A stretch of DNA of 64,000 nucleotides from Vicia villosa (taxonomy: Eukaryota; Streptophyta; Magnoliopsida; Fabales; Fabaceae). A model generated the notes under the pieces. It saw only the letters and a list, made by a program, of their open reading frames with translations. It ran no database searches and was not told the origin of the DNA. Positions 41,652 to 55,200 of this stretch are shown one piece after another (the first letter of the stretch is position 1; each line of letters begins with the position of its first letter). The position numbers and the translations under genes were made by a program. The stretch lies in assembly GCF_029867415.1 (NCBI RefSeq), contig NW_026705763.1:1-64000 (forward strand), written 5' to 3'.

Positions 41652-44640
41652 CCGAATAAGGGCACCAGGTTGGAGAAATGGAACAACTCTCAGGAGAAAT
41701 AAACTTCTATGCTTGGGGAGAGACCAAATTTCTAGGAGAAATAAACTCCTATGGTCGAGAAGCGACAAAAAACTCAGAATTGTGCCCCAAGCTTCATGAC
41801 TTATGGAGGAATTTGCCCCAATGGATCTTTGGAGAGATTTTTCAAATCTCGACGTAACTGCCCCAGATTGGTTGGATTTGAGAGAGATTCCTCGACTTGA
41901 TTGCCCCAGATATGCCAAATTTGAGAGGTCAAACCTCGATTCAATTGCCCCTGATTAGGTACATCTTACTAGAATCCTCAAGCTTTCTTTGTTTTGAAGT
42001 CAAACAAACATGGAAACAACTTTACCACGCTCAACGGAGTCTTCAAACTCTTCCCCTCATGGTAATCAAAGAAAGCATTACTATTCATGCCCAACGGAGT
42101 TTTTAGAGAATCTGCTCCTTGATGGTCAACATTTGAGATGATTAGCTTTTCTTTCTCGGAGTTCTCAAGTCTCTTGTACTTTGACATGATCAAGTTACTC
42201 ACTGATTCTCATCATGGTAACTTCCTTGACGTTAAGCACATGTTTTGTATGCAAAAGAATGTTAATTCTAAGAATGATGATTCTAATGCAAAGCCTATGT
42301 TAGTCTTGAAGTTTAAAGAAACTTTTTATTGAAATGAGGTTGCGACCTCTTGTGACCGAATCACTAGTTGACACAACCTCGATTTTTGCATATGGAAGAT
42401 AAAGCAAGCATACGATACCAACATGGATATGTGTCACGCTTCATTGGGAGTCAGTTAAATGCTATCTCATCGAAGTGCGCTTTCAAAATAAACCCTACTT
42501 CAATTAGGACTTTTAAGGGTTGTAATTTGGCCGGGTTCACGGTTTTTAGAAAACAAAGGATTTTTAGGCTCAAAATTATTTGTACCCACCCCCTTCGTGA
42601 TGTTCTCCAGTCCTAAGTTCAGTTAACTCGTCACGAGTGTTCATCCCTCACAAGGAATTTGGAATAGTTGAGGAATCAATGAAGTTTTTTGGACACGACA
42701 GTCACTCACTTTCTTATTCTTCTGATTGATTAATCACACGACTTTTTTGCTCGGCATTTTTCAGATCATTTTCTCTTTCTTTTTTTGCACAATTCTTTTT
42801 TTTGTTTACTATTTTTTTCGCCATTTCTTTTGCTCTTTTTTTTTGAACAAGTCGTGTGACTTCGCATAGTCTTTGATTCGTTGGAGGTGATTGCGACTGC
42901 CTCACTCCTTTGATTTGATGAAGGATTACCATTGTGGTATCGTCATCTCTTGGTCTCTTGATGGAATGAGGATAATCATTGCGGTTTTGACATTCCTCAA
43001 CCTTTTGAAGGATAACCATTGTTGTATCCTTAGGTGCACACCCTTTTGGTGAGTTTTGAAAGCTCGATCAAGTTAAATGAACACTACCCTGCCCCAAGGT
43101 TAAAATAAGGGTCTTTATGATTAAAAAAGAAACTCCTACTTCAAGGCTCAAAGGGGTTGACGATGGTCTATCTCCCTTCTATCTCCGGTGTTTGGGGATT
43201 TGAAATAATGCTTGTACATCCTCAGTAGGGTTTTTTATTCAAAAACACATGATTAGAGATTTTTGCGTTTTTATCTTTCATCATTCTCCCTCAGCTTTTT
43301 GCCTAAGCAAACAATTAGTAAAGTTGGTATCGTAATGCCAAAAACATTTTATGAGTGCTAACGAATGGGTTACTTCAAGACAAACATAAACAATGTATTA
43401 TGATTTTCATTCAGAAATTAACAAGTTTTTACATGCTATTGATGCTTAAACAAACAATGAAAAGTTACAAATGAGAATGCATTAAAGAAACTAAATGAAT
43501 GCCATTGTTGAGGAGACTTGGCTCCGTTTGAACTTATTGCTCTTGAATACTTTTTGCAGTTCTTTCCAAACACTTCAGATTACTCCAAAAGAGAACTCCA
43601 ACGAAGTCACCCATGAGTCGTAAACTTTTGCCTTGCTTTAGGGATTCGAGCAATGCGAGTGATGCAATGCTCAAGATAAGAGTACGTCTTGCTAATGCCT
43701 CGTGCGGGAGCCCCAAGCATAGTTGCTAGAGTAGTAATCGCCATCATAAATGGAAAGAATCTTGTATGATCATCAAACTCAAGAGAGCTATTTGTGGTGA
43801 AGAAGACCCAATACTAGAATCTTAACCAATTGAAGTTCCAACAAACAGGGAAGCGAATGAGAACAAGGCAATAGAATCACGTCAATTTATTTCTCATATT
43901 CCTCTTGTTTCTGTTAACAAACGAAGGCCAAGGAGAGGGAAATTCCGAGAAGAGGCAACTGGGGTATGAAGCAAAACCTTGAGAAAGAGAAGCGTTGTGT
44001 AGAACACTCTTGATTACCACTTGGAAGAAGATTTTGACAAAGTCATCCAGGAATTTGTAACGCTTTTAGGGATTCGAGCAATGCGAATATGGCGCAATGC
44101 TCAAGATAAGAGTGTGTCTTGCTTATCCCTCGTGCGGGAGCCCCAAGCAATTTCCACATATGTGCAAGAGATGATTATCACTTCGGCTTGCATGTCCAGC
44201 ATTAGGAGTGAGAGTGGATGATCCTTGCATTTCTTGATATCAGGAATTAGGCACAAACCAACAACATCTGAATCAGTGGAGTCACGACTTTTTTATGGAT
44301 TTCAATCTTTTCTCCAAGAGGTGAAACCTTTTGTCAAATTCAATACTTGGAAACTTGAAGACTTCAATGATGTGAATTCTCCTCACCAAGAATAGGAATC
44401 TCAACACTACTTCAAACATTCTGATTCATAAGACCTTCTCATGGATGAGATTAACATTGACATTCGGCCTCTGAGGAACTTGTCTCAATTCTTCTTGTCA
44501 ACCCCACGAAGTGGTTCCATTGTTAACTTTCAAGCACATAGCGGTGAGAAGTCAATTTTGTTGCTGAAGTCAGAATCTGAGTAGAAAGGGCCCCATATGC
44601 TTTTGAGAGAACCATGAAATGCATGATAGTATGGATGCAT
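41652..44640 (-). other. Array unit 1, internal 5' region, no recognised genes
   Basis: Non-coding and truncated at 41652 by the join to viral DNA. It contains a T-rich tract (42770-42850) and two copies of a segment (about 43631-43725 and 44060-44150) with GGGATTCGAGCAATGCGA and CTCGTGCGGGAGCCCCAAGC. The first copy's CCTTGCTTTAGGGATT resembles the LTR hairpin motif. Confidence 0.7.
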
Positions 44641-44651
44641 GTTTCATTTAT

Positions 44652-44808
44652 GGAGAATCCTAAAGTCTTTTCACACTTTCCTTTTTCTTTTTTCTTTTGG
44701 AATCCAAGCTTTGTTTTATATGGAGTATATTTTCTTTTCTTTTTTCTGCTTTTCTATTTCCTTTTTCTTTTTTCTCTTTTTTTTTGGAAATAGACTTTAG
44801 GATCCCCC
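44652..44808 (-). promoter_or_regulatory. Array unit 1 leader stem-loop
   Basis: Arms at 44793-44808 and 44652-44667 match the Ogre leader stem. On the transcript strand the two changed positions form G-U pairs, so all 16 pairs remain. Confidence 0.6.
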
Positions 44809-45550
44809 ATAAATGAAGTGGATAAAGCAATGATGTTATGCAATGCAAAAGCATGGGATCAAGGTCCATATAATCTTAGCAACATCTGTACAATCCTCTG
44901 AATAACTGATGTGAAACCTCTATACAGGCCAAATGTCACAGGATCAAAGGTTCGACGCCTTTTTCAATACCAGAATATCAAGCACTATGAGAACAGACCA
45001 AATAAAGGTCCGACCTCAACTCTGAAGAAGCAATGGTATGTAGGAGTCAAGGTTTCCTGTCCCACCCCAGTCTCACGGGTATGAAGTCTAGACACGGACA
45101 AGTGGTCCCTAATGGTCACTAGGGTCTACAGTTCCCATGGGGTACAAAGTGTTTGAGGCAACAAGCGTGCCAGACACAGTGTTCCATGAAAGAACCTCGC
45201 CCAGTTGTGGTACCCCATGTCGAGCTCGATCGTAGCAAGAGCCACGGGAGTCAACATGAGCATCCACGCTAATCCTATGTGTCACTGGCCTGGGTAGTGG
45301 GCCTTTTACCTCACAAAAACCCCCCACCTGCAAAACAAAGCAGAAAAATATGTGGTCCCCACGGGAACCCATAATATAGTCCAGATGCATGATGTGCAAG
45401 CAGAAACAAACATGATATGCAAGCAGGAAATAGACATGCAAACATATATGCAACATATAGACATAAAAGACAAATAAACACCCAGTAAAATAAAACAAAC
45501 AAAGGCTAGGATCGACTCGCTAAGAATGGACCAGCACAGGTCTACCAACA
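44809..45550 (-). other. Array unit 1 leader
   Basis: Non-coding and homologous to Ogre 24658-25324. Minus-strand ORFs here (up to 129 codons) are conserved only because the leader is. Confidence 0.75.
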
Positions 45551-45568
45551 TCCCCAGCAGAGTCGCCA
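45551..45568 (-). promoter_or_regulatory. Array primer binding site, unit 1
   Basis: TGGCGACTCTGCTGGGGA on the minus strand, identical to the Ogre site and also two bases from the LTR. Confidence 0.8.
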
Positions 45569-46071
45569 GCTGTCGCACGCTCGCGAAAAATGAACAGAGT
45601 CGCCACCAATATATTTATGCCATAAGGGAAAGGAATATCAGAAAACCTAACAAAGGAAGGAACAGGGTCTTGCGACCAGAGAATCAAGGTACGGGAGTCG
45701 GTTACGCGAGGGGAAGGTATTAGCACCCCTCGCGCCCATCGTACTCGATGGTATCCACCTATGTTTGTTTCTATCTAAAGGGTTTGTACTATGTCTATGT
45801 CTACATGCAAATGAATGCAAAAGAAATACGGGGAAAAGAAGGAAATATTTACAAATGTGCTCGTTCAAGCCCCGCAACTTGATGCCTACGTATCCTTTTC
45901 AGGAATCAGAGCGCCGTAGTTCGACTCTATAGTTTTTGTTTGTTTTTGTGTTTTTTAGTTGGGCGGAGTTAACGCTCGCGCTCTTGCATAAGGGATCGAC
46001 CTAGGATGCAATAGAGCGGAGATAATAATGCCCTTAAGAAAGGAGAGAGAAGAGAGAGAGTTTGAGCGTTT

Positions 46072-46212
46072 CGAGGAAATCCCTAAAGCAAGGGAAACTC
46101 GAGTTGCTCTATGGTTTGTGTTTTTTAGAATTTGGGAACTTACGCCTGAATGGGACCCTTAAGCAAGGGAGATCCAAGCACTCAAACATTCCCTTAAGCA
46201 AGGGACGTTCAA
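46072..46212 (-). repeat. Hairpin set in array LTR 1
   Basis: Three copies of TCCCTTGCTTAAGGG-like hairpins on the minus strand. The one at 46072-46101 keeps the outer CGAG/CTCG pairs seen in Ogre hairpin 3. The same set is at about 57168-57308 in LTR 2. Confidence 0.6.
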
Positions 46213-47904
46213 GCTTCCATTCCCTTTTTAAGAATTTTCACTTTGATTATTAGTGTTTTAAGTATTTTCTTTGTATTTTTTATGGGGATTTTTATTCAAG
46301 CATTTTTATATGTTTTAGGTGTTGAAAAGAAAAAAGAATGAAAGAGGGGAGACTAACCTATTTTCTAAGCCTAGTTGTTATTATTTATACAAAGGGAGTC
46401 TAAATCTAAAGTCATGGTAACGATTCTAAAAGGAGTATTAAAATGGTGTTAACAAAATAGGCCAAAAATATGGCCAAAAGCTAAGTAATAAAATAACACA
46501 AGAATCATACAAAATTTAGCACAAAAGCATATAAGAAACAAATCAAAATCAAAATCAAGTACAAAAATTAACCTAAACAAAAATACTACTATCGTTTTGT
46601 GAGTTTTTAATGAAGATAAAGACTTCTAATTAAGCAAAAGGAATTAACCTAAACTACCATTTTTATTGATTATTACCTATGTCAAAATTGTGTTGAAGTC
46701 TAAAAGAATATGGTAGAAAATTAGTATTTTTATTGTCTAAAGGAAATTAGTAAAAAACTAAGTAAAATCTAAATTCTAGTAAAAAAATGGAAACAGGGGT
46801 GTGAATTGAATCTGTGGTGGTGAATAGCAACAAGGGCGCTAGGCCCATTGAGGCAGGCCCAGGATATTACTATTTCTTGTAGTTTTTTATGGCAGAAGAG
46901 GGGGATGGGCCTAAAGGGGGTGTTACGCTAGCAAATTGGCCCAAGGGGTTTTTTATTCCGACTGATTCAGATTGAGGTTTTATTATTATTATTCAATTTT
47001 TTAACAATTCAAATATTGTTTTTAAAAGAAGATAAGAAAATTAAAAAAATCAAAGAAGAAAAATGGAAAGAAACGGTGCGTTTTGGGCTATACGTATGTG
47101 ACCTTTGAGATCTCCTTTCAGATTCAACTCTCCTCCAACGTTCTCTCTCGTGTGCGATTCCCGGCGGGCAACGCCGCCGTGGACCACCGCTTTCGTTCTT
47201 TCAATCATCAAAGCCTAAACACGAATCTCATTCTATTTCTGATCCTAAACGCGAGTACGAGTCTAGGTTCTATTGAATCTCCTTCACTCAACCGAATCAA
47301 AGAAGGGAATCGGAAGCCCTAAAAGTTGAACTTCGAACATTCGAGCATGGATTCGCGAAATCAGAGTGTTAGGATCTACAAGAGAATGGAAGCACAAGGT
47401 TTAAGAGCTATAAGTGCATTTAAAGAACCTGTTTGAAGCGATTTGAGCTTCCGGCGCGGCGGCGGAGATTCCCGACCACCGCGAAACTCAGGTAATGACG
47501 CTATTCTCCCCTTTTATTCGCCTTGCGCTCTTTTCCTCTGCTATTCTTCTTCTTCTGTTCTGGAGATTTCTTTGTGTGTGTTTATTGTTGTACGAGAGTG
47601 AGGCTGAGAGATTGAGTAGGAGAACGTGGTTAAGCTCGCTCCATTAAAGCTTCAACGAGAAGCTTTAATGGAGATTGAAGGTAAGAGCTCTGAGTGTAGG
47701 GTGAAGATGATTGAAAGGTTGCTGAGAATTGAGCGAGAGTGGTGAAGGTGAATGAAGCTCATGGCGTGTATTTGCAGTAGACGAATGAATGGTGAAGGTG
47801 AGAACTGAGCATGAGTTTGCAGAGAGTGAGAGTGATTGAGAGGTGTAGATGGAGAATGGAGTTGAGGAGGAATGGTGGTGAATGAGAAGTGTGGTGATTA
47901 TCTG

Positions 47905-47912
47905 TTTATATA
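47905..47912 (-). promoter_or_regulatory. TATA box of array LTR 1
   Basis: TATATAAA on the minus strand, about 2.24 kb into the LTR. Also present in LTR 2 at 59012-59005. Confidence 0.5.
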
Positions 47913-50157
47913 GATTGAGGTTCCGAGATTCAGTTAGAGAGTGAGGATTGAGGGCCGTTAGATGATGATTTTCTGTTATGAACTTCAATGGTGAGATTTT
48001 GTTTCGGTTAGAGGCTGATTGGGTTAGTTATAAAGTTTGTTACTTCTGTTTTTTCTGTTGGAGTTTGTTAAGTAACTGTTAGGAATTAGTTAGTTACTGA
48101 TAGGTTTGGTTGACTGTTGTGATTTGTTTGGATGTTAGTCAATGACAGGTTAGTTTTCATGATGCAGTGTGAAAGGCTTAGGCTGGTCTGAGTTGAATAT
48201 ATTATATGGTTTTGAAACTGACTTGGTATTGAAATTTTGTGGCTTTCTCTGCTACTGTTAGTGATTCTTGGTAGTATTTGGGACCGGTTGTGATATTGCA
48301 TATGTGTTATTTGCAGGTCTAATATTGGTAGCAAAGAAGTGTAATGGGGGCAAAGTGGAGATCATGAAGGCAGCTTGGTAGATTTCGGATTGCAAGGCCG
48401 GTATCATTTGCAGATGGTGACAGGTTGATGGGCTGCAATGTACAAGACAGGGACTAGGTCGCGGAGAGGTATACGAAGGTTTCGGTACAGCCAGAAGTTG
48501 ACATGAAGGGCTGAGCTAAGACTGTTTTGAGGTAGTATTGGTTTTAAAGTATGGTACTAATGGTTACATACTGTTTTTGAGTATTGATGGTAGGATTAGG
48601 ACTGTGATGGTTGATGTATGAGTTTATTATGACTAGTAGGATGTTAGAATGTTTTTTTTTTGGTTTTGTTGAATCAAGTTTGAAATGTACAGGGCTGGAT
48701 GTTTGGGATAACAGTTAGAAATAGTTTTCTTTTGAACTGTATGTTTATTGGATGAGAATAACTGGTTTGCTGTTTGTAAGTGGTTAACTACAGGTTTTTT
48801 CCTTTGTTTTCGATGCTGAACTGTGTATGGATTTCTACATTATGATTTTGATGTTGGTTTGAATTGGATTAGTAGCTGTTAGGATAGGTTCTGAACTGTT
48901 TGAAACTGTTAGTAGAATTTCTGATATGGTTTATTTGTTCTGCAGGTTCTGTAGGGGCTGCTCTTCTCACTTTCCTGTTCTGTTGAGTTTTTTATCTGAA
49001 TGCTGCAGGTATTAGTGATAGTTAATTTGAACATGGATGTTTTGAATTGACAGCATGTGGCGTGTGTGATTTGAAATGAATGTGTATGAAATTGTTGCAG
49101 GGGCATTGTTGTATACTGATGAGGCCATATGTTTCAGGGTGACATCTCTTGGCGCATGGATTGTAAGACTATCATGGAAGACGCAAGTTATGCAAAGGAT
49201 TAAGCATGGTTTGGAGAACTTGAGACTTTCTTGGACGTGAATGAAAATGAAGGTCACCATTCAAGATGAAGAGAGATAGTTTTAGGAGGGACTAGAATAC
49301 ATGGAGTCAAAGTCAAGTATCTGAGGTCAATGGTCAACAGTTGACCAAAGTCAACTGTTGACCCAAAAAGTCAACTGCCAATTTTTGTAATTTTATTTTT
49401 TGTAACATATCTCCATGTTTGGAAATAAATTTTGTAATGGATTTGGATTTTTGATATGAAGTGTAGTGTAATGAATTTGAGTTTGACTTATAATTGAACT
49501 TTGAATGAAGTTGGATGAAGCTTGCCTTCTTGTTTTGTTTTTTTCTTTAATTCAAAGATTCTATGGTCCTAGAGACTCCATTTTAACTATCTTGCTTCTT
49601 GTATATCAAGTGATCACGGTAGAGAACCTTCCTTGTTTGACTTTGACCCAAGAGTCTAAATCTTGCCACATACTCTCTAACCTTGAAATGATTCACAGGT
49701 TCCACCGTATTTCACCTAATTCTTGCACAAAATCCCAATTACACTATATATGTCCAAATTCTTGCATGAACCCCAATGTCAATGACTTATAGTTCCACTA
49801 ATGAGCAGTATCCTTTGAATCACCACAAAAAATAGGGAAATAAAACCCTTAATCATTGAATTTACTGAATATGGATGAAGAATAACTTTGAAGCTTGATG
49901 ATGGGGGGAAATTCACAATATCCATGAACCAGAACCCTAATTCCAATCACAGAAGAACCCGTTGAAACAAGTTTATCTAAAGTAGGAGTCTCAAACCAAT
50001 GAAACCCTAATTTACTAGAAGACCTCTGATCCCATGTTCCAAATTATTGATTAATGATGCATGATGAGTTAGATGACCTAATGGAAGGTATGTACATGAA
50101 TGCAAAGTCTAAAGCCAATTAGAAATTAAAGGGTAGGACAAATTTGGGGTATGACAG

Positions 50158-50170
50158 CTGCCCCTATTTA
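50158..50170 (-). promoter_or_regulatory. Array polypurine tract before LTR 1
   Basis: TAAATAGGGGCAG on the minus strand, one base from the LTR, as in Ogre. The copy before LTR 2 is at 61258-61270. Confidence 0.8.
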
Positions 50171-50499
50171 ATCGTCTTATACCTGAAGGTGAGATTGGCG
50201 TTAGCCTTTCGAACATTCGAGGTGGAAGAAGATTAAATACCAAGACCAGAAATTTTTCCTGAAGAGAAGATGGTGTAAGTGTTATCCTTATTTTTGTTTT
50301 GATATCTGCTGGGGAAAGAGAATTTTTTTTCTTTTTTCTGGTGGAGAGTTTATGGTAAGGGGTTGAAATGCGGTAGCTTGTAACGTAGCCAAGGTGCCAA
50401 TACAAGGTTCTCAATGGAAATGATTGTTGTATGAAACTGTGGTTGGAAAATACGGGTTTGATGGAAAGGTAGGACCTACGATCCGTGACTCGAAACTAG

Positions 50500-51308
50500 G
50501 GTAAGGTCAACTGAACTACGACCCACAAGAATTGAAAAAGATGAAAATAAGGTCCACGGACCTACGATCCACAAGAAATAAAAAAGATGAGGATAAGGTC
50601 AACGGACCTACGATCCACAAGAATGAAAAAGATGGGGATAAGGTCAACGGACCTACGATCCACAATAAATGAAAAAGATGAGGATAAGGTCAACGGACCT
50701 ACGATCCACAAGAAATGAAAAAGATGAGGATAAGGTCAACGGACCTACGATCCACAAGAATGAAAAAAATGGGGATAAGGTCAACGGACCTACGATCCAC
50801 AAGAATGAAAAAGATGTGGATAAGGTCAACGGACCTACGATCCACAAGAAATGAAAAAGATGAGGATAAGGTCAACGGACCTACGATCCACAAGAAATGA
50901 AAAAGATGAGGATAAGGTCAACGGACCTACGATCCACAAGAAATGAAAAAGATGAGGATAAGGTCAACGGACCTACGATCCACAAGAATGAAAAATATGG
51001 GGATAAGGTCAACGGACCTACGATCCACAAAAAATGAAAAAGATGAGGATAAGGTCAACGGACCTACGATCCACAAGAAATGAAAAAGATGAGGATAAGG
51101 TCAACGGACCTACGATCCACAAGAAATGAAAAAGATGAGGATAAGGTCAACGGACCTACGATCCACAAGAATGAAAAATATGGGGATAAGTTCAACGGAC
51201 CTACAATCCACAAAAAATGAAAAAGATGAGGATAAGGTCAACGGACCTACGATCCACAAGAAATGAAAAAGATGAGGATAAGGTCAACGGACCTACGATC
51301 CATAACAA
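50500..51308 (-). repeat. 46-bp minisatellite, unit 1, about 17 copies
   Basis: Tandem units of about 46 bp around GGTCAACGGACCTACGATCC, with one- to few-base length variants. ORFs of about 60 codons on both strands are products of the repeat. Confidence 0.92.
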
Positions 51309-51324
51309 TTGAAAGAAAGGATAC

Positions 51325-51640
51325 ACATCAACACTGGGGTTGGAGGACATCAACGCTGAGGTTGGGGGACGTCAACACTGAGGTTGTGAAAGGAAAGGCG
51401 TCGACACTGAGGTCGAGGACATCAACACTGAGGTTGGGACGAGAAAAGATAAACATCAACACTGAGGTTGTGAATGACGATTGGCATCGACGCAGAGGTC
51501 GGCGAAGGAATGATAGGCATCAACACTGAGGTTGGACAAGGAAAGGATAGACATCAACATTGAGGTTGGAAAAGAAAGGTATCGACACTGAGGTCAAGGG
51601 AAGAAAGAATTATTATCAACACTGAGGTTAGGGATTGGGG
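51325..51640 (-). repeat. ATCAACACTGAGGTTG minisatellite, unit 1
   Basis: About ten irregular copies of CATCAACACTGAGGTTG or CGTCGACACTGAGGTC, 17 to 40 bp apart. The unit 2 copy is at about 62471-62786. Confidence 0.8.
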
Positions 51641-51784
51641 ATTAGTTTTGAAATGGTTTGCCAGAACAGAAGGCAAAGGATACACAACACGGGGGTTGGA
51701 TCTAAAAGTTTTCCCGTTCGAGGGGAAGGGACCACGGAGACTAGTGACGACTAGACTCGACCCAAAAGACATAATCACGAAGAT

Positions 51785-52236
51785 GTTGATGCTTGTGAAG
51801 CATAAGAATTACATTAATCCCTCAGGCCAAAGGCGAGGTGTAACTCTTCAAGAGTGGCAATCGTTCGAATTACCACACACCAAGTATGGTTATTCAAACG
51901 ATTGAAAAATGAGATGGGTTGAATGCCCACCCTCATTCGCACTCTAATTTGCACGCAACATACGGGAAATAACTATCACAAGACTAGAGACGACTAGACT
52001 CGACAAGAAGGCGATAGTAACCACTGGGGATTACGGGAATATCGATGCTCACGAAGCATAAGAATTACATTAATCCCTCAGGCCAAAGGCGGGGTGTAAC
52101 TCATCAAGAGCGGCAATCGTTCGAATTGCCACACACCAAGTATGGTTATTCAAATGATTGAAAAATGAGGTGGGTTGAATGCCCACCCTCACTCACACTC
52201 TAATCTTCACGCAGCACACGGGAAATAACCTCGGAG
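51785..52236 (-). repeat. 254-bp tandem duplication, unit 1
   Basis: Two diverged copies starting near 51788 and 52042, each with ATTACATTAATCCCTCAGGC and TTGAATGCCCACCCTCA. Unit 2 has the same pair at about 62931-63382. Confidence 0.8.
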
Positions 52237-55200
52237 ACACGATTCTGACGAAAAAGGACAGGAGAGAGAAGATAAGATTTCTTTTGGGGATTGAGAATAC
52301 CAGGTATTGGCACCATGGTTTGAGGAGAATTGTGATGTAGTAACAGATATCAATCGGAGTTTGTAAGGATAACATTTTTTGTGGGGAAGTATCATCGTCT
52401 TGATTGAGTGCTGATTTGTATTATCTGGCTTATGCTTTGTATGCATGTTTGAATTTTTCTATGGCGTAATGATCCGCTTTGACGGATATGCTACGCTTTT
52501 GAGGATGCAATGTTATATGCACTGAACGCTATATGCAGAGTGCCAAATAAAGGCATTAGTGAGGTAAACACCAGGGAGAATCCCCTTAGTGTTAAGGACC
52601 ATGTGGAGGTGCCAAAAGATATTGGACTTTGACTTGTAAGGGCACACTCTTTGACTTGAAGAATAATTTCTGACTTCTCACCATGTGCCACTGCTTGGAA
52701 GATTTTCAACTTGAGGAGATTCCCTCGATTCACCAGGTTGGGGAGTATCCGAATAAGGGCACCAGGTTGGAGAAATGGAACAACTCTCAGGAGAAATAAA
52801 CTTCTATGCTTGGGGAGAGACCAAATTTCTAGGAGAAATAAACTCCTATGGTCGAGAAGCGACAAAAAACTCAGAATTGTGCCCCAAGCTTCATGACTTA
52901 TGGAGGAATTTGCCCCAATGGATCTTTGGAGAGATTTTTCAAATCTCGACGTAACTGCCCCAGATTGGTTGGATTTGAGAGAGATTCCTCGACTTGATTG
53001 CCCCAGATATGCCAAATTTGAGAGGTCAAACCTCGATTCAATTGCCCCTGATTAGGTACATCTTACTAGAATCCTCAAGCTTTCTTTGTTTTGAAGTCAA
53101 ACAAACATGGAAACAACTTTACCACGCTCAACGGAGTCTTCAAACTCTTCCCCTCATGGTAATCAAAGAAAGCATTACTATTCATGCCCAACGGAGTTTT
53201 TAGAGAATCTGCTCCTTGATGGTCAACATTTGAGATGATTAGCTTTTCTTTCTCGGAGTTCTCAAGTCTCTTGTACTTTGACATGATCAAGTTACTCACT
53301 GATTCTCATCATGGTAACTTCCTTGACGTTAAGCACATGTTTTGTATGCAAAAGAATGTTAATTCTAAGAATGATGATTCTAATGCAAAGCCTATGTTAG
53401 TCTTGAAGTTTAAAGAAACTTTTTATTGAAATGAGGTTGCGACCTCTTGTGACCGAATCACTAGTTGACACAACCTCGATTTTTGCATATGGAAGATAAA
53501 GCAAGCATACGATACCAACATGGATATGTGTCACGCTTCATTGGGAGTCAGTTAAATGCTATCTCATCGAAGTGCGCTTTCAAAATAAACCCTACTTCAA
53601 TTAGGACTTTTAAGGGTTGTAATTTGGCCGGGTTCACGGTTTTTAGAAAACAAAGGATTTTTAGGCTCAAAATTATTTGTACCCACCCCCTTCGTGATGT
53701 TCTCCAGTCCTAAGTTCAGTTAACTCGTCACGAGTGTTCATCCCTCACAAGGAATTTGGAATAGTTGAGGAATCAATGAAGTTTTTTGGACACGACAGTC
53801 ACTCACTTTCTTATTCTTCTGATTGATTAATCACACGACTTTTTTGCTCGGCATTTTTCAGATCATTTTCTCTTTTTTTTTTGCACAATTCTTTTTTTTT
53901 TTTACTATTTTTTTCGCCATTTCTTTTGCTCTTTTTTTTTGAACAAGTCGTGTGACTTCGCATAGTCTTTGATTCGTTGGAGGTGATTGCGACTGCCTCA
54001 CTCCTTTGATTTGATGAAGGATTACCATTGTGGTATCGTCATCTCTTGGTCTCTTGATGGAATGAGGATAATCATTGCGGTTTTGACATTCCTCAACCTT
54101 TTGAAGGATAACCATTGTTGTATCCTTAGGTGCACACCCTTTTGGTGAGTTTTGAAAGCTCGATCAAGTTAAATGAACACTACCCTGTCCCAAGGTTAAA
54201 ATAAGGGTCTTTATGATTAAAAAAGAAACTCCTACTTCAAGGCTCAAAGGGGTTGACGATGGTCTATCTCCCTTCTATCTCCGGTGTTTGGGGATTTGAA
54301 ATAATGCCTGTACATCCTCAGTAGGGTTTTTTATTCAAAAACACATGATTAGAGATTTTTGCGTTTTTATCTTTCATCATTCTCCCTCAGCTTTTTTCCT
54401 AAGCAAACAATTAGTAAAGTTGGTATCGTAATGCCAAAAACATTTTATGAGTGCTAACGAATGGGTTACTTCAAGACAAACATAAACAATGTATTATGAT
54501 TTTCATTCAGAAATTAACAAGTTTTTACATGCTATTGATGCTTAAACAAACAATGAAATGTTACAAATGAGAATGCATTAAAGAAACTAAATGAATGCCA
54601 TTGTTGAGGAGACTTGGCTCCGTTTGAACTTATTACTCTTGAATACTTTTTGCAGTTCTTTCCAAACACTTCAGATTACTCCAAAAGAGAACTCCAACGA
54701 AGTCACCCATGAGTCGTAAACTTTTGCCTTGCTTTAGGGATTCGAGCAATGCGAGTGATGCAATGCTCAAGATAAGAGTACGTCTTGCTTATCCCTCGTG
54801 CGGGAGCCCCAAGCATAATTGCTAGAGTAGTAATCGCCATCATAAATGGAAAGAATCTTGTATGATCATCAAACTCAAGAGAGCTACTTGTGGTGAAGAA
54901 GACCCAATACTAGAATCTTAACCAATTGAAGTTCCAACAAACAGGGAAGCGAATGAGAACAAGGCAATAGAATCACGTCAATTTATTTCTCATATTCCTC
55001 TTGTTTCTGTTAACAAACGAAGGCCAAGGAGAGGGAAATTCCGAGAAGAGGCAACTGGGGTATGAAGCAAAACCTTGAGAAAGAGAAGCGTTGTGTAGAA
55101 CACTCTTGATTACCACTTGGAAGAAGATTTTGACAAAGTCATCCAGGAATTTGTAACGCTTTTAGGGATTCGAGCAATGCGAATATGGCGCAATGCTCAA

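Larger units (their letters stand above)
45571..50156 (-). repeat. Array LTR 1
   Basis: 4586 bp, TGTCATACC to GCGACA on the minus strand. Termini, hairpin set (about 46072-46212) and the last 200 bp resemble the Ogre LTR; the middle is different. TATATAAA lies at 47912-47905 and a W-box cluster at 49321-49380. Confidence 0.92.

Noticed and set aside
45109..45498. 129-codon ORF in the array leader
   Set aside because: Its conservation with Ogre follows from leader DNA homology; the frame is not kept open in the Ogre copy and no domain is visible.
50500..51308. CRISPR-like regular repeat of 46 bp
   Set aside because: Units are contiguous tandem repeats without unique spacers, lie in a plant retrotransposon 3' region and have no cas genes. 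It is a minisatellite.
52491..53015. 174-codon minus-strand ORF in the array
   Set aside because: No domain; unit 1 is cut before it, and in unit 3 the visible part differs. Repeats within it explain its length.
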